From Lachnospiraceae bacterium (GTDB lineage: Bacteria; Bacillota; Clostridia; Lachnospirales; Lachnospiraceae), in assembly GCA_017396675.1 (NCBI GenBank), contig JAFQLB010000044.1, positions 1 to 53,458 on the forward strand: a stretch of 53,458 nucleotides of DNA, in the 5' to 3' direction. Position numbers and translations under genes: made by a program. Below are positions 17,088 to 25,214 of the stretch, piece after piece (the first letter of the stretch is position 1; each line of letters begins with the position of its first letter). The notes beneath the pieces were generated by a model, which did no database searches, was not told where the DNA came from, and saw nothing but the letters and a program-made list of their open reading frames with translations.

Positions 17088-17729
17088 TTATGTCAGAATA
17101 TTCCCGATAAATGTGCGTCTGTGTATCGGCGTGGGACCATGCATCCGCAAGGCTTCCATATGTGCCTTCGTGCCATATCCCTTATGGGAAGCAAACCCGT
17201 AGTCCGGGAAAACCTCATCATACTGTGTCATCAGCCGGTCTCTCGTCACCTTGGCCACAATACTGGCGGCACCGATGGAAATGCTTTTGCTGTCCCCTTT
17301 GATGATAGGAATCTGCCGGATGGAAATATCGGGAATTACAACTGCATCATTTAATAATATATCGGGTGCAACCGATAAATTACTGATAGCTTCCCGCATG
17401 GCTTCGTAGGTAGCCTGCAAAATATTGATCTCATCGATCCTTTCCGGACTGCTGTAACCAAGACCTACCGCCACTGCCTCCTCCATAATGATCCCATACA
17501 ATTCCTCACGTTTTTTCGCAGACAGCTTTTTGGAGTCCTTGATATGCAGAATGTTACAGTCTGTGGGCAGAATCACAGCTCCGGCTACCACCGGACCGGC
17601 CAGAGGCCCCCTTCCCACTTCATCTACACCACAGACATAGCCGCAGGAAGCGTATTCCCGTTCATAGACCTTGATACTCTCTAATCTTTCCTTTTCACGT
17701 TCCAGAGCCAACAGCTGTTTCTCTGTCAT
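17088..17729 (-). CDS. rnhB: Ribonuclease HII
   Basis: A 213-residue enzyme that cuts RNA in RNA-DNA hybrids and at single ribonucleotides in DNA. The N-terminal motif GVDEVGRGPLAGPVVAGAVIL carries the catalytic Asp-Glu pair; further catalytic acids lie in ILLNDAVVIP and in the conserved SIGAASIVAKVTRD region. The short N-terminal extension (about 35 residues, lysine/glutamate-rich) is as in Bacillus RnhB. The gene lies 14 bases before the FliK-like gene in the rplS-to-pgeF operon. Confidence 0.96.
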   Translation of the reverse strand: MTEKQLLALEREKERLESIKVYEREYASCGYVCGVDEVGRGPLAGPVVAGAVILPTDCNILHIKDSKKLSAKKREELYGIIMEEAVAVGLGYSSPERIDEINILQATYEAMREAISNLSVAPDILLNDAVVIPDISIRQIPIIKGDSKSISIGAASIVAKVTRDRLMTQYDEVFPDYGFASHKGYGTKAHMEALRMHGPTPIHRRTFIGNILT

Positions 17730-17765
17730 CCCTTTTTTACCACTCCTGTATGCATTTTTCTTTGC

Positions 17766-18305
17766 CTATTGATGTCTCAGTATCCCAAAATCGCCCAAAG
17801 GCCAGATCCTCAGCCAGGCTCTGCCAACGATGTCCTCCCTGCGGATATTTCCTACGTTGCTTTCCCTGCTGTCGGCACTATGATTCCTGTTGTCTCCCAG
17901 AACAAAAAATTCATCCTCTCCCAGAAGTATCTCCTCTTCCGCTATTCCCGGATTCAGGATCACTTCCTTTCCATAACCCTCTGTCAACATCTCTCCGTCA
18001 ATGTAAATATTACCCTCTCTGTCAATACGCACTGTCTCACCCGGAAGACCGATGATTCTCTTAATATAGTGCACGTCCTCTCCATGCTGATAAAGAAAGG
18101 CAATAATATCAAAACGCTCCGGATCCTTCCATCGATAGCCAAGTTTATCGATCAGCAGATTATCCCCATCCATCAGCGTATTTTCCATAGAGCTTCCTAC
18201 AACTTCCGTTCTCTGTACCACATAATTGACGAGGAGATACGTGATCAGCAATACCACCAGCAAATACAGGCTGGTACTGAAGATTTCTTTGATTATTTTT
18301 TTCAT
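17766..18305 (-). CDS. lepB: Type I signal peptidase (copy A)
   Basis: A 179-residue signal peptidase that removes signal peptides on the outer face of the membrane. One N-terminal membrane helix (about residues 10-30) is followed by the catalytic region: Ser39 in GSSMENTL and Lys82 in YIKRIIGLPGE, the Ser-Lys dyad, then GEDEFFVLGDNRNHSADSR. Length is typical of single-anchor Gram-positive enzymes. A second, clearly paralogous copy lies on the other side of rbgA. The two differ in the residue before the catalytic Ser (S versus I), so they may have different substrate preferences, which is inference. Confidence 0.95.
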   Translation of the reverse strand: MKKIIKEIFSTSLYLLVVLLITYLLVNYVVQRTEVVGSSMENTLMDGDNLLIDKLGYRWKDPERFDIIAFLYQHGEDVHYIKRIIGLPGETVRIDREGNIYIDGEMLTEGYGKEVILNPGIAEEEILLGEDEFFVLGDNRNHSADSRESNVGNIRREDIVGRAWLRIWPLGDFGILRHQ

Positions 18306-18322
18306 CTGTACTGTTCCCCTTC

Positions 18323-19180
18323 CTATGATGGAAGCTCCACCGTAATTCTTCCCAGTCTCCCGCTTCGGAAATCATCCAGCAGGATAGATGCCGCTCTGGA
18401 ATAATCAACTTCCTGTCCCTTTTTATAGCAGCCTCTGATACGCGCAATATTTTCCAGAATCTGTACAGGCTCCGTTATTTCCCTGTCTGTATGATATCTC
18501 TCTTGGATGGCTGACGGATAACGCGTATTCAGGAACCGAATCAAATCCAGTGCCAGCTCCTCCTCTACCAAAATATGATCGTTGATAGAGCCGATAAAGG
18601 CCAGCCGCATTCCCACTTCCTGATCCTCAAATTTGGGCCACAGAATACCCGGCGTGTCTAAAAGCTCCAGATCCTTACTCAAACGAATCCACTGTTTTCC
18701 CTTGGTAACTCCCGGCTTATTTCCGGTTTTTGCACAGGCTTTTCCCGCATAGGAATTGATAAATGTAGATTTTCCCACATTGGGGATTCCCACCACCATA
18801 GCTCGGATGGGACGATTCTGTATCCCCCGCCTTCTGTCACGCTCTCTTTTCTCCCGGCAGGCTTCATTGACTGCCGCCTGAATGGATTTCATTCCCGCCC
18901 GGCTTCTGGAATCCATTTCTACGGCGATGACTCCCCTTTCCCGGAAACAGGAGAGCCAGACCCGATTTCCCTTCGGATCTGCCAGATCTGATTTGTTCAT
19001 CAGCACCAGCCTTCCCTTTCCGCTGCTCAATTTATCAATATCCGGATTACGGCTGCTGTAGGGAATCCTGGCATCGATCAGCTCGATCACGAGATCGATG
19101 AGCTTGATATCCTCCTGCATCATACGCATCGCCTTTGTCATATGACCGGGGTACCATTGATAATTCATATGATGATTCAT
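18323..19180 (-). CDS. rbgA: Ribosome biogenesis GTPase RbgA (YlqF)
   Basis: A 285-residue circularly permuted GTPase needed for late 50S assembly. The motif order is the permuted one: G4 LMNKSDLAD first, then P-loop GIPNVGKSTFINS, then G3 DTPGILWPK. The N-terminal WYPGHMTKAMRMM motif is diagnostic. The start at 19180 follows GAGAGGACAGGTGT; an ATG four codons later is possible. It sits between two signal peptidase genes, 17 and 19 bases from them, in the same transcript as the ribosomal protein gene rplS. Confidence 0.96.
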   Translation of the reverse strand: MNHHMNYQWYPGHMTKAMRMMQEDIKLIDLVIELIDARIPYSSRNPDIDKLSSGKGRLVLMNKSDLADPKGNRVWLSCFRERGVIAVEMDSRSRAGMKSIQAAVNEACREKRERDRRRGIQNRPIRAMVVGIPNVGKSTFINSYAGKACAKTGNKPGVTKGKQWIRLSKDLELLDTPGILWPKFEDQEVGMRLAFIGSINDHILVEEELALDLIRFLNTRYPSAIQERYHTDREITEPVQILENIARIRGCYKKGQEVDYSRAASILLDDFRSGRLGRITVELPS

Positions 19181-19199
19181 ACACCTGTCCTCTCAAACT

Positions 19200-19778
19200 T
19201 TAAAACAATACTCCGATACCCTCATATTCGCTGGAATAATGAAACCATGCTCTTCCTGCGATCAGTTCTTTGTTCACGGGTCCGATGTTTCCGGAGCGGC
19301 TGTCTTCACTGTTGTTGCAGTTATCTCCGAGAACGAAAAACTCATCCTCTCCCAGAGTCAGCTCGTTCTCCGCGATCCCCGGATCTGCAATCTTATCGTA
19401 ATGGTAATCCGTAACCCGGCCGTTTACATACAGCTTCCCCTGGTTGATCAGAACGGAATCCCCCGGTACCGCCACCACTCGTTTCACATAATAGTGGGTA
19501 TTTCTGTTGCCGTTTGGATAGAAAACAACAATATCCCCCTGTTTCGGTTCCGTCAGCAGATAGGACAGTCTGTTGACAAGAATACTCTGTCCGTTATACA
19601 ACGTATTCTCCATAGAAATTCCTATCACCGTTGTTTTCATACCAAAGGCATATACCAGCATAAATGCCAGAAGGATGGCAAGAATAATCCCCGAAATCCA
19701 GCTCCAAATCTCCTGCAGCACCTTTGCATTGATCGTTTTTCTTCGCTTATAGAAACTCAGTCCGCCTCGTCTTCTCAT
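19200..19778 (-). CDS. lepB: Type I signal peptidase (copy B)
   Basis: A 192-residue signal peptidase paralogous to copy A. A basic N-terminus (MRRRGGLSFYKRRK) precedes one membrane helix (about 27-46). Catalytic Ser55 lies in GISMENTL and Lys99 in YYVKRVVAVPGD, followed by GEDEFFVLGDNCNNSEDSR. It starts after GGAGCGTTACAG. It follows rplS, with a hairpin between them that may reduce its expression relative to rplS. Confidence 0.95.
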   Translation of the reverse strand: MRRRGGLSFYKRRKTINAKVLQEIWSWISGIILAILLAFMLVYAFGMKTTVIGISMENTLYNGQSILVNRLSYLLTEPKQGDIVVFYPNGNRNTHYYVKRVVAVPGDSVLINQGKLYVNGRVTDYHYDKIADPGIAENELTLGEDEFFVLGDNCNNSEDSRSGNIGPVNKELIAGRAWFHYSSEYEGIGVLF

Positions 19779-19810
19779 CTGTAACGCTCCGTCACGTGAA
19801 AGTGAAACAA

Positions 19811-19836
19811 CCCCGCAACCGGTATACGCTGCGGGG
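19811..19836 (-). terminator. Hairpin after rplS, likely partial terminator
   Basis: On the minus strand CCCCGCA pairs with TGCGGGG around a 12-base loop, followed by TTGTTTC. The T-tract is imperfect and signal peptidase and rbgA genes follow closely on the same strand, so readthrough is likely. It would give more rplS than downstream mRNA. Confidence 0.55.
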
Positions 19837-19852
19837 CTGACAGTAATTAAAA

Positions 19853-20200
19853 TTATCGAACCAATTCTTTAACTTTGGCGCGCTTTCCTACTCGTTGTCT
19901 TAAGTAGTTCAGTTTTGCTCTTCTTACCTTACCTCTTCTGATCACTTCAACCTTTTCCACATTAGGAGAGTGCAGAGGCCATGTCTTCTCCACGCCTACG
20001 CCGTTGGAAGTCTTTCTTACGGTGAACGTCTCTCTGTTGCTTCCTCCCTGTCTCTTCAGAACAACGCCTTCAAATACCTGAATTCGTTCACGGTTTCCTT
20101 CCTTGATCTTACCATACACTCTGACGGTATCGCCCACTGAAAACTGAGGCACCGTCTCCTTCATCTGTTCTGCTTCAATACTTCTGATCAGTTCGTTCAT
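19853..20200 (-). CDS. rplS: 50S ribosomal protein L19
   Basis: A 115-residue ribosomal protein at the 30S-50S interface. Signature blocks are [31 protein letters not shown] and a basic end [20 protein letters not shown]. The ATG at 20200 is set by AAGGAGAAGATAGAT; the reading frame extends 33 codons further upstream but that part runs through the promoter and leader, so it is not coding. The gene has its own promoter although it follows trmD on the same strand. Confidence 0.97.
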   Translation of the reverse strand: MNELIRSIEAEQMKETVPQFSVGDTVRVYGKIKEGNRERIQVFEGVVLKRQGGSNRETFTVRKTSNGVGVEKTWPLHSPNVEKVEVIRRGKVRRAKLNYLRQRVGKRAKVKELVR

Positions 20201-20277
20201 ATCTATCTTCTCCTTTTTCATGGATGTTCTTAATACAAGCCTGTAACAGAGGACCATCGATTCATTACAACTTCGAT
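20201..20277 (-). promoter_or_regulatory. rplS 5' leader, possible L19-type structured leader
   Basis: About 70 bases separate the predicted transcription start from the rplS start codon. Firmicutes rplS transcripts can carry a structured L19 leader. Here I can see short complementary segments around GGTCCTCTGTTACAGG but cannot confirm the family fold by eye. Confidence 0.3.
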
Positions 20278-20306
20278 ATTGTAGCATATCATCAGACAAA
20301 TTGCAA
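20278..20306 (-). promoter_or_regulatory. rplS promoter
   Basis: TTGCAA (20301-20306), a 17-base spacer and TACAAT (20278-20283) on the minus strand, between the trmD stop and rplS. It starts the rplS-lepB-rbgA-lepB-rnhB series. Confidence 0.6.
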
Positions 20307-20328
20307 TCAAATAACGCAAATTATTATT

Positions 20329-21039
20329 TCATTTTCTTTCTCTGTCCTGTTCATAGCTCCGATACAGATCCGGTCTTCTCTCTCTGGTCCTTCTCAGTGA
20401 CTGTTCCAGACGCCACTTCTCAATATTGGCATGATGACCGCTCAGCAATGTATCCGGAACTTTTTTCCCTCTCCACTTCTCCGGTCTCGTATACTGAGGA
20501 TACTCAAGAAGATATCCCGTAAAGGATTCCTTTTCTCCCGACTGCCTATTGCTCAAAACTCCCGGTACCATACGTGAAATGGCATCTACCAGCACCATGG
20601 CAGGCAATTCCCCTCCCGTCAGCACGTAATCCCCGATAGAAATATAGTCCGTAACAATCTCTTCCAGTACCCGCTCATCGATTCCTTCATAGTGTCCGCA
20701 TAAAAGAATCAGATCCTGTTCCCGGGCCAGCTCCACGGCCATCTCCTGCCTGAACACGCTTCCCTGAGGCGTCAGGTAGATGACACGGGGCTTTTGCCTC
20801 GTTGACATGGTATTTACCGCATATGCATAAGCGTCATACACCGGCTGTGCCTGCATCAGCATTCCGGCTCCGCCGCCGTAAGGATAATCATCTACCTTCT
20901 TATGCTTGTTATCCGTAAAATCCCTGATGTTGATGGCCCGAACGGATACCACCCCGGCATCCTGCGCCCTTCCGATAATACTGGAAGAGAGTCCCTCCAT
21001 AACCATTTCGGGAAACAATGTAAGAATGTGAAAATTCAT
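20329..21039 (-). CDS. trmD: tRNA (guanine-N1-)-methyltransferase TrmD
   Basis: A 236-residue SPOUT methyltransferase that makes m1G37 in tRNAs reading CNN and related codons, preventing frameshifts. Motifs: [31 protein letters not shown] and the knot segment [15 protein letters not shown]. The catalytic Asp follows in the C-terminal part. It begins 26 bases after rimM in the conserved ffh-rpsP-khpA-rimM-trmD order. Confidence 0.97.
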   Translation of the reverse strand: MNFHILTLFPEMVMEGLSSSIIGRAQDAGVVSVRAINIRDFTDNKHKKVDDYPYGGGAGMLMQAQPVYDAYAYAVNTMSTRQKPRVIYLTPQGSVFRQEMAVELAREQDLILLCGHYEGIDERVLEEIVTDYISIGDYVLTGGELPAMVLVDAISRMVPGVLSNRQSGEKESFTGYLLEYPQYTRPEKWRGKKVPDTLLSGHHANIEKWRLEQSLRRTRERRPDLYRSYEQDRERK

Positions 21040-21065
21040 AATATCCGTCCTTTATGGAAACAAAA

Positions 21066-21575
21066 TCAGCCTCTCAGTCCCTCCATCACATGCACCTTCA
21101 TGCGGTTTCCTTCCACGTCTACCGACAGAATGCAGTCCCGGATGGCTGGCAGCAAAAGCTCTCCCCCGTCCGGCAGTGAGATCACATACACATCATTGGC
21201 GCCTGTCTCTATCACATCCTTCAGGACTCCCAAATGCGTTCCGTCTTCCTCCGTTACCTCCATGCCCAGAAGATCCGCCACAAAGTATTCATCCTCCCCA
21301 AGCTCTACAGCATTGTCCCTGGTTACGTACAGAGAATGACCTTTGTATTTTTCCACATCGTTGATGGAATGAAAGCCTTCCAGCTTCAGAATAACGAATT
21401 GCTTGAAAAACTTTACGTTTTCCACCCGCACCGGCTGTTGTATATTCCCCGTATCCAGAATCAACTGTATATTTTTTCTGAATCGTTTTACATCGTCTGT
21501 GGTGGGAAATACCTTCACCTCCCCCCGGATCCCGTGGGTGGAGGAGATTACACCTACCTGAAATCTATCTTCCAT
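21066..21575 (-). CDS. rimM: Ribosome maturation factor RimM
   Basis: A 169-residue factor that binds S19 and helps 30S head maturation. The N-terminal domain has QVGVISSTHGIRGEVKVFP; the PRC-barrel part ends with VYVISLPDGGELLLPAI and VHVMEGL. The start at 21575 follows GGAAGGACAGCAGGCGT; a frame 19 codons longer overlaps the preceding hairpin and khpA end and is rejected. Confidence 0.96.
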   Translation of the reverse strand: MEDRFQVGVISSTHGIRGEVKVFPTTDDVKRFRKNIQLILDTGNIQQPVRVENVKFFKQFVILKLEGFHSINDVEKYKGHSLYVTRDNAVELGEDEYFVADLLGMEVTEEDGTHLGVLKDVIETGANDVYVISLPDGGELLLPAIRDCILSVDVEGNRMKVHVMEGLRG

Positions 21576-21601
21576 ACGCCTGCTGTCCTTCCACACAAAT
21601 A

Positions 21602-21622
21602 CCGACCCGCATCGCGAGTCGG
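21602..21622 (-). other. Intercistronic hairpin before rimM
   Basis: CCGACTCGC and GCGGGTCGG form a 9-bp stem with one G-T pair and a 3-base loop on the minus strand, right before rimM and overlapping no T-tract. It is not a terminator by sequence; it may affect mRNA stability or rimM translation. Confidence 0.5.
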
Positions 21623-21628
21623 CCATTG

Positions 21629-21856
21629 TCAAACTATGTCTACATCTACTCTGTGTTTGTCTCCCAAAGAGGCAGCTTTCACAACAGTGCGTATGGCTTT
21701 GGCAATACGCCCCTGTTTCCCGATAACCTTGCCCATATCTGCCGGTGCAACACGAAGCTCCAATGTTACATTTTTACCTTCTGTTTTTTCCGTCACGATC
21801 ACTTCGTCAGGATTATCTACAAGCGCTTTTGCGATAACTTCAACCAATTCCTTCAT
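21629..21856 (-). CDS. khpA: KH domain RNA-binding protein KhpA
   Basis: A 75-residue single type II KH domain protein (YlqC). The GxxG loop is GKQGR in DMGKVIGKQGRIAKAIRTVV. It forms a heterodimer with KhpB/Jag in Gram-positive bacteria and influences cell elongation and RNA regulation. It stands between rpsP and rimM, the standard place. Confidence 0.95.
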   Translation of the reverse strand: MKELVEVIAKALVDNPDEVIVTEKTEGKNVTLELRVAPADMGKVIGKQGRIAKAIRTVVKAASLGDKHRVDVDIV

Positions 21857-21900
21857 AATTCACCTCCAAAAGCGTCACTGTCGTAGGTTTTAAAATCTTC

Positions 21901-22143
21901 TTAGAGAATTCCCGCAATTTTAAAGATCTTGCTGACAGTCTCGGTGGGCTGAGCACCGTTTGCAAGCCATTTCTTAGCCAATTCTTCGTTTACCTTAAAC
22001 TCACTGGGTTCCGTATTGGGATTGTAAGTGCCGATCTCCTCGATACACTTTCCGTCTCTTGCCACTCTGGAATCCGCAACAACGATCCTGTACACCGGAT
22101 ATTTCTTATATCCCATTCTTGTCAATCTGATTTTAACTGCCAT
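21901..22143 (-). CDS. rpsP: 30S ribosomal protein S16
   Basis: An 80-residue ribosomal protein beginning [20 protein letters not shown], the diagnostic S16 N-terminus, followed by [22 protein letters not shown]. The start follows AGAAAGGAGTCATTTTT. Confidence 0.98.
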   Translation of the reverse strand: MAVKIRLTRMGYKKYPVYRIVVADSRVARDGKCIEEIGTYNPNTEPSEFKVNEELAKKWLANGAQPTETVSKIFKIAGIL

Positions 22144-22205
22144 AAAAATGACTCCTTTCTTCCTTACGTGGCTCTTTTCGATACCACCTTTTTTCGTTAT
22201 TTATG

Positions 22206-22222
22206 CGGAACGAAGCGTTCCG
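22206..22222 (-). other. Small hairpin abutting the ffh stop codon
   Basis: CGGAACG-CTT-CGTTCCG is a perfect 7-bp stem beginning right after the ffh stop codon. It has no T-tract, so a stability or processing element is more likely than a terminator. Confidence 0.5.
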
Positions 22223-23578
22223 TTAAAAAGGAAGCCGAAACTTACCTTTTCTTCCGCCGAAACCACCGCCCATCAAGCCGGGCATCTGCTTCATCATCTT
22301 CTGACTCTGCTCAAACTGCTTGATAAATCGGTTCACTACAGCAATATCTACACCGGCTCCCCGGGCAATCCTGTGTTTTCTGCTGGGATTCAGGAGCTTG
22401 GGCTTCTGTCGCTCCTCCGGTGTCATGGAAAGTACGATGGCTTCCATTCGAGCCAGCTGTTTTTCATCAATCATGGCTTCGATGTCTCCCAGTTTGGCTC
22501 CCATGCCCGGCATCATACTTAAAATACTTCCGATCCCGCCCATGTTGCGCATCTGCTTCATGCTTTCCAGGTAATCTTCAAAATCGAATTTGCCCTTTTT
22601 CATTCGCCGTGTCATCTCACGGCCTCTGTCCGCATCAATGTCTACAGTTTCCTGTACCTTATCGATTAAGCTCAGCACATCTCCCATGCCCAGGATACGA
22701 CTGGTCATTCGATCCGGATAAAACTGCTCCAGGTCTGACAATTTCTCTCCCATACCTACATAAAGAATGGGAATTCCTGTGACGGCCTTGACCGACAGAG
22801 CCGCACCGCCTCTGGCATCACCATCCATTTTGGACAGCACTACACCGTCAATGGAAAGACGTTCATGAAACTGACCGGCCACATTGACTGCATCCTGTCC
22901 CGTCATGGCATCTACCACCAGCAGCGTCTGGTGCACCTCCACCTGCTCTTTGATGGCACAAAGCTCCTCCATCATCTCTTCATCCACATGAAGACGTCCG
23001 GCAGTATCCAGAATGACTACGTTATGACCATGCTTCGCGGAATGCTCCAGAGATGCCCTGGCGATATCCACGGGGTTATGATTGTCTCCCATGGAAAATA
23101 CATCCACACCCTGCTTTTCTCCGTTGATCATAAGCTGCTTAATGGCACCGGGGCGATACACATCACAAGCCACCAACAGCGGCTTCTTCCCTTTTTTGAT
23201 CAACCGTCCCGCCAGCTTGGCAGTGGTGGTAGTCTTACCGGAGCCCTGCAGACCGCACATCATGATAACCGTAACGGCTTTACCGGGCTGCATTTTGATC
23301 TCAGTGGTTTCCGATCCCATCAGCCGGATCATCTCTTCCTGAACAATCTTGATTACCATCTGCCCGGGATGAAGTCCGTTTAAAATGTCGGCTCCCACAG
23401 CCCGTTCCTCTACGGACTTGATAAACTGCTTCACCACTTTAAAATTTACGTCGGCTTCCAGCAGGGCCATTTTTACTTCCCGCAGTGCCTTCTTTACATC
23501 TTCCTCCGTCAGACGGCCTTTGCTTCGCAGTCCCTTAAATACATTCTGTAGTTTATCGGTCAAACCTTCAAATGCCAT
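22223..23578 (-). CDS. ffh: Signal recognition particle protein Ffh
   Basis: A 451-residue SRP54 GTPase that binds signal sequences and SRP RNA and docks on FtsY (encoded at 41552-42508). The N domain is followed by the G domain with GLQGSGKTTTTAKLAG, DTAGRLHVDEEMM and TKMD-type motif (LSKMDGDARGG). The methionine-rich M domain holds RMKKGKFDFEDYLESMKQM, NPSRKHRIARGAG (RNA-binding) and a tail MMKQMPGLMGGGFGG. It follows ylxM by three bases. Confidence 0.98.
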   Translation of the reverse strand: MAFEGLTDKLQNVFKGLRSKGRLTEEDVKKALREVKMALLEADVNFKVVKQFIKSVEERAVGADILNGLHPGQMVIKIVQEEMIRLMGSETTEIKMQPGKAVTVIMMCGLQGSGKTTTTAKLAGRLIKKGKKPLLVACDVYRPGAIKQLMINGEKQGVDVFSMGDNHNPVDIARASLEHSAKHGHNVVILDTAGRLHVDEEMMEELCAIKEQVEVHQTLLVVDAMTGQDAVNVAGQFHERLSIDGVVLSKMDGDARGGAALSVKAVTGIPILYVGMGEKLSDLEQFYPDRMTSRILGMGDVLSLIDKVQETVDIDADRGREMTRRMKKGKFDFEDYLESMKQMRNMGGIGSILSMMPGMGAKLGDIEAMIDEKQLARMEAIVLSMTPEERQKPKLLNPSRKHRIARGAGVDIAVVNRFIKQFEQSQKMMKQMPGLMGGGFGGRKGKFRLPF

Positions 23579-23581
23579 AAA

Positions 23582-23896
23582 TCACAATTCCTCAATGATT
23601 TCCTCTGCCAACATACGGATCTCCTCCTGGACAGTCAGGCGCTGGATCATCTCGATTTTTTCCCTGATCTTCTGAAACCGGGCGATGAGTCCCAGCTTAG
23701 CTTCATACTCCGCAAGTGTTTTGTCACAACGCTTTAGCAGATCATGGACTCCCTGACGACTGATCCCATACTCATCGGACAGCTCGCTCAGAGACATGTC
23801 ACTAAACACCGCATCCTCATAAATCTGCTTCTGACGCTCCGTTAAAAGTTCTCCGTAGAAATCGTACAGAAGTCCTTGCTTCACTATTTTTTCCAT
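23582..23896 (-). CDS. ylxM: YlxM family putative SRP helix-turn-helix protein
   Basis: A 104-residue helical protein of the UPF0122/YlxM family, in the SRP operon of Gram-positive bacteria. The sigma-70 region-4-like helix-turn-helix is LTERQKQIYEDAVFSDMSLSELSDEYGIS followed by RQGVHDLLKR. It enhances SRP pathway function in streptococci. The start at 23896 gives the usual N-terminus MEKIVKQGLLYDFYG; no good ribosome binding site precedes it, because the terminator tail TTTTTATT abuts the ATG. A longer frame to 23968 covers the promoter and is rejected. Confidence 0.93.
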   Translation of the reverse strand: MEKIVKQGLLYDFYGELLTERQKQIYEDAVFSDMSLSELSDEYGISRQGVHDLLKRCDKTLAEYEAKLGLIARFQKIREKIEMIQRLTVQEEIRMLAEEIIEEL

Positions 23897-23899
23897 AAT

Positions 23900-23961
23900 A
23901 AAAACCCGACTTTTTCCTGCATGAAAACCGTACTTTGGTATCATACAGGAAAACAGCCGGG
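23900..23961 (-). terminator. Terminator of the citrate synthase operon, overlapping the ylxM promoter
   Basis: On the minus strand CCCGGCTGTTTTCCTGTATG (23942-23961) pairs with CATGCAGGAAAAAGTCGGG (23905-23923), a long imperfect stem followed by TTTTTATT. It lies directly downstream of icd. Its left arm contains the -10 box of the ylxM promoter, so transcripts starting at ylxM lack that arm and escape termination. Confidence 0.7.
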
Positions 23962-23968
23962 GTGTCAA
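23940..23968 (-). promoter_or_regulatory. ylxM-ffh-rpsP operon promoter
   Basis: TTGACA (23963-23968), a 17-base spacer and TATGAT (23940-23945). The -35 box is one half of a short inverted repeat TGTCAAG...CTTGACA (23963-23983). This should drive ylxM-ffh-rpsP-khpA-rimM-trmD. Confidence 0.75.
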
Positions 23969-23987
23969 GCATTTTTCTTGACAGGTC

Positions 23988-25214
23988 TCAATTTTGTTTT
24001 AATATCTCTTCCAGCTTTACCCGAATGGCCTTGATAAACTCTCTGCTGTTTAATACCTTCACATCCTGCAAAGACGTGATCAGTGCCAGATCCTTTGTCA
24101 TCCTGCCGCCTGCGATGGTATCCAGAGTGGCTTTTTCCAACCGGTGGGCAAAGGCACAAAGCTCCGGGATCTGATCCAGCTCTCCTCTTTTCCTGAGCGC
24201 TCCCGACCAGGCAAAAATCGTTGCCACGGAATTGGTGGAGGTCTCCTTCCCTTCCAGGTGCCGATAATAATGTCTCTGCACCGTCCCATGGGCCGCCTCA
24301 TACTCGTATACCCCGGAAGGAGAAACCAGCACGGAGGTCATCATGGCCAGAGAGCCGAAGGCAGAGGATACCATATCACTCATTACATCTCCGTCATAAT
24401 TTTTGCACGCCCAGATAAAGCCTCCCTTTGCCTTCATCACACGAGCCACGGCGTCATCGATCAGCGTATAAAAATATTTGATTCCGGCAGCCGCAAAGGC
24501 ATCCTTGTAATCTTTCTCATAGATATCTTCAAAAATATCCTTAAAGGTGTGATCGTATTTCTTTGATATGGTGTCCTTTGCGGCAAACCACAAATCCTGC
24601 CCGATGTCAAGTGCGTAGGTAAAACATGCTCTGGCAAAATCCGTTATAGAGCTTTCCGTATTATGTACTCCCTGCAGAATACCCGGACCGTCAAATTCAT
24701 GTACAACCTCCGTCAGTGTCCTTCCGTCTGCTCCCGTGAAAACAATGGAGGCCGTGCCCGGACCGGGGATTTTGATTTCTGCATTCTTGTACACATCACC
24801 GTAAGCATGCCTTGCCAGCGTAATCGGGCGTTCCCAATTTCTCACGCAAGGCTCAATTCCCCTGACAATAATAGGGGTACGAAACACGGTGCCCCCCAGG
24901 ATGGAACGAATCGTACCGTTGGGGCTTTTCCACATCTCCTCCAACGCATATTCCTTCACCCTGTCCGCATTGGGTGTGATGGTAGCACATTTGACGGCTA
25001 CTCCGTATTTTATGGCAGCATTTGCCGCATCCACCGTCACCTGATCTTTGGTGTCATTTCTATGCTCCAGTCCCAGGTCATAATACTCTGTCTTTAAATC
25101 CACAAAAGGCGAAAGCAGCTCCTCCTTTATCATTTTCCAAAGAATGCGGGTCATTTCATCCCCATCCATCTCTACCAGAGGGGTGGTCATCCTAATCCGT
25201 CCTGCCTCTTTCAT
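23988..25214 (-). CDS. icd: Isocitrate dehydrogenase (NADP+), eukaryote-like homodimeric type
   Basis: A 408-residue enzyme that oxidatively decarboxylates isocitrate to 2-oxoglutarate. It belongs to the subfamily shared with eukaryotic NADP-IDH: MTTPLVEMDGDEMTRILWK, YDLGLEHRNDTKDQVT, WKSPNGTIRSILGGTVFR, and ETSTNSVATIFAWSGAL near the end. The start at 25214 follows GGAGAGGAGACGGGAA and overlaps the gntR end by 23 bases; an ATG at 25187 (MTTPL) is a weaker alternative. It is the last gene of the operon with a citrate synthase-like gene and a GntR regulator. Together they would supply 2-oxoglutarate for glutamate; aconitase must be elsewhere. Confidence 0.95.
   Translation of the reverse strand: MKEAGRIRMTTPLVEMDGDEMTRILWKMIKEELLSPFVDLKTEYYDLGLEHRNDTKDQVTVDAANAAIKYGVAVKCATITPNADRVKEYALEEMWKSPNGTIRSILGGTVFRTPIIVRGIEPCVRNWERPITLARHAYGDVYKNAEIKIPGPGTASIVFTGADGRTLTEVVHEFDGPGILQGVHNTESSITDFARACFTYALDIGQDLWFAAKDTISKKYDHTFKDIFEDIYEKDYKDAFAAAGIKYFYTLIDDAVARVMKAKGGFIWACKNYDGDVMSDMVSSAFGSLAMMTSVLVSPSGVYEYEAAHGTVQRHYYRHLEGKETSTNSVATIFAWSGALRKRGELDQIPELCAFAHRLEKATLDTIAGGRMTKDLALITSLQDVKVLNSREFIKAIRVKLEEILKQN

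Noticed and set aside
21602..21622. Terminator between khpA and rimM
   Set aside because: The hairpin is stable but no T-run follows, and rimM and trmD need readthrough from the upstream promoter.
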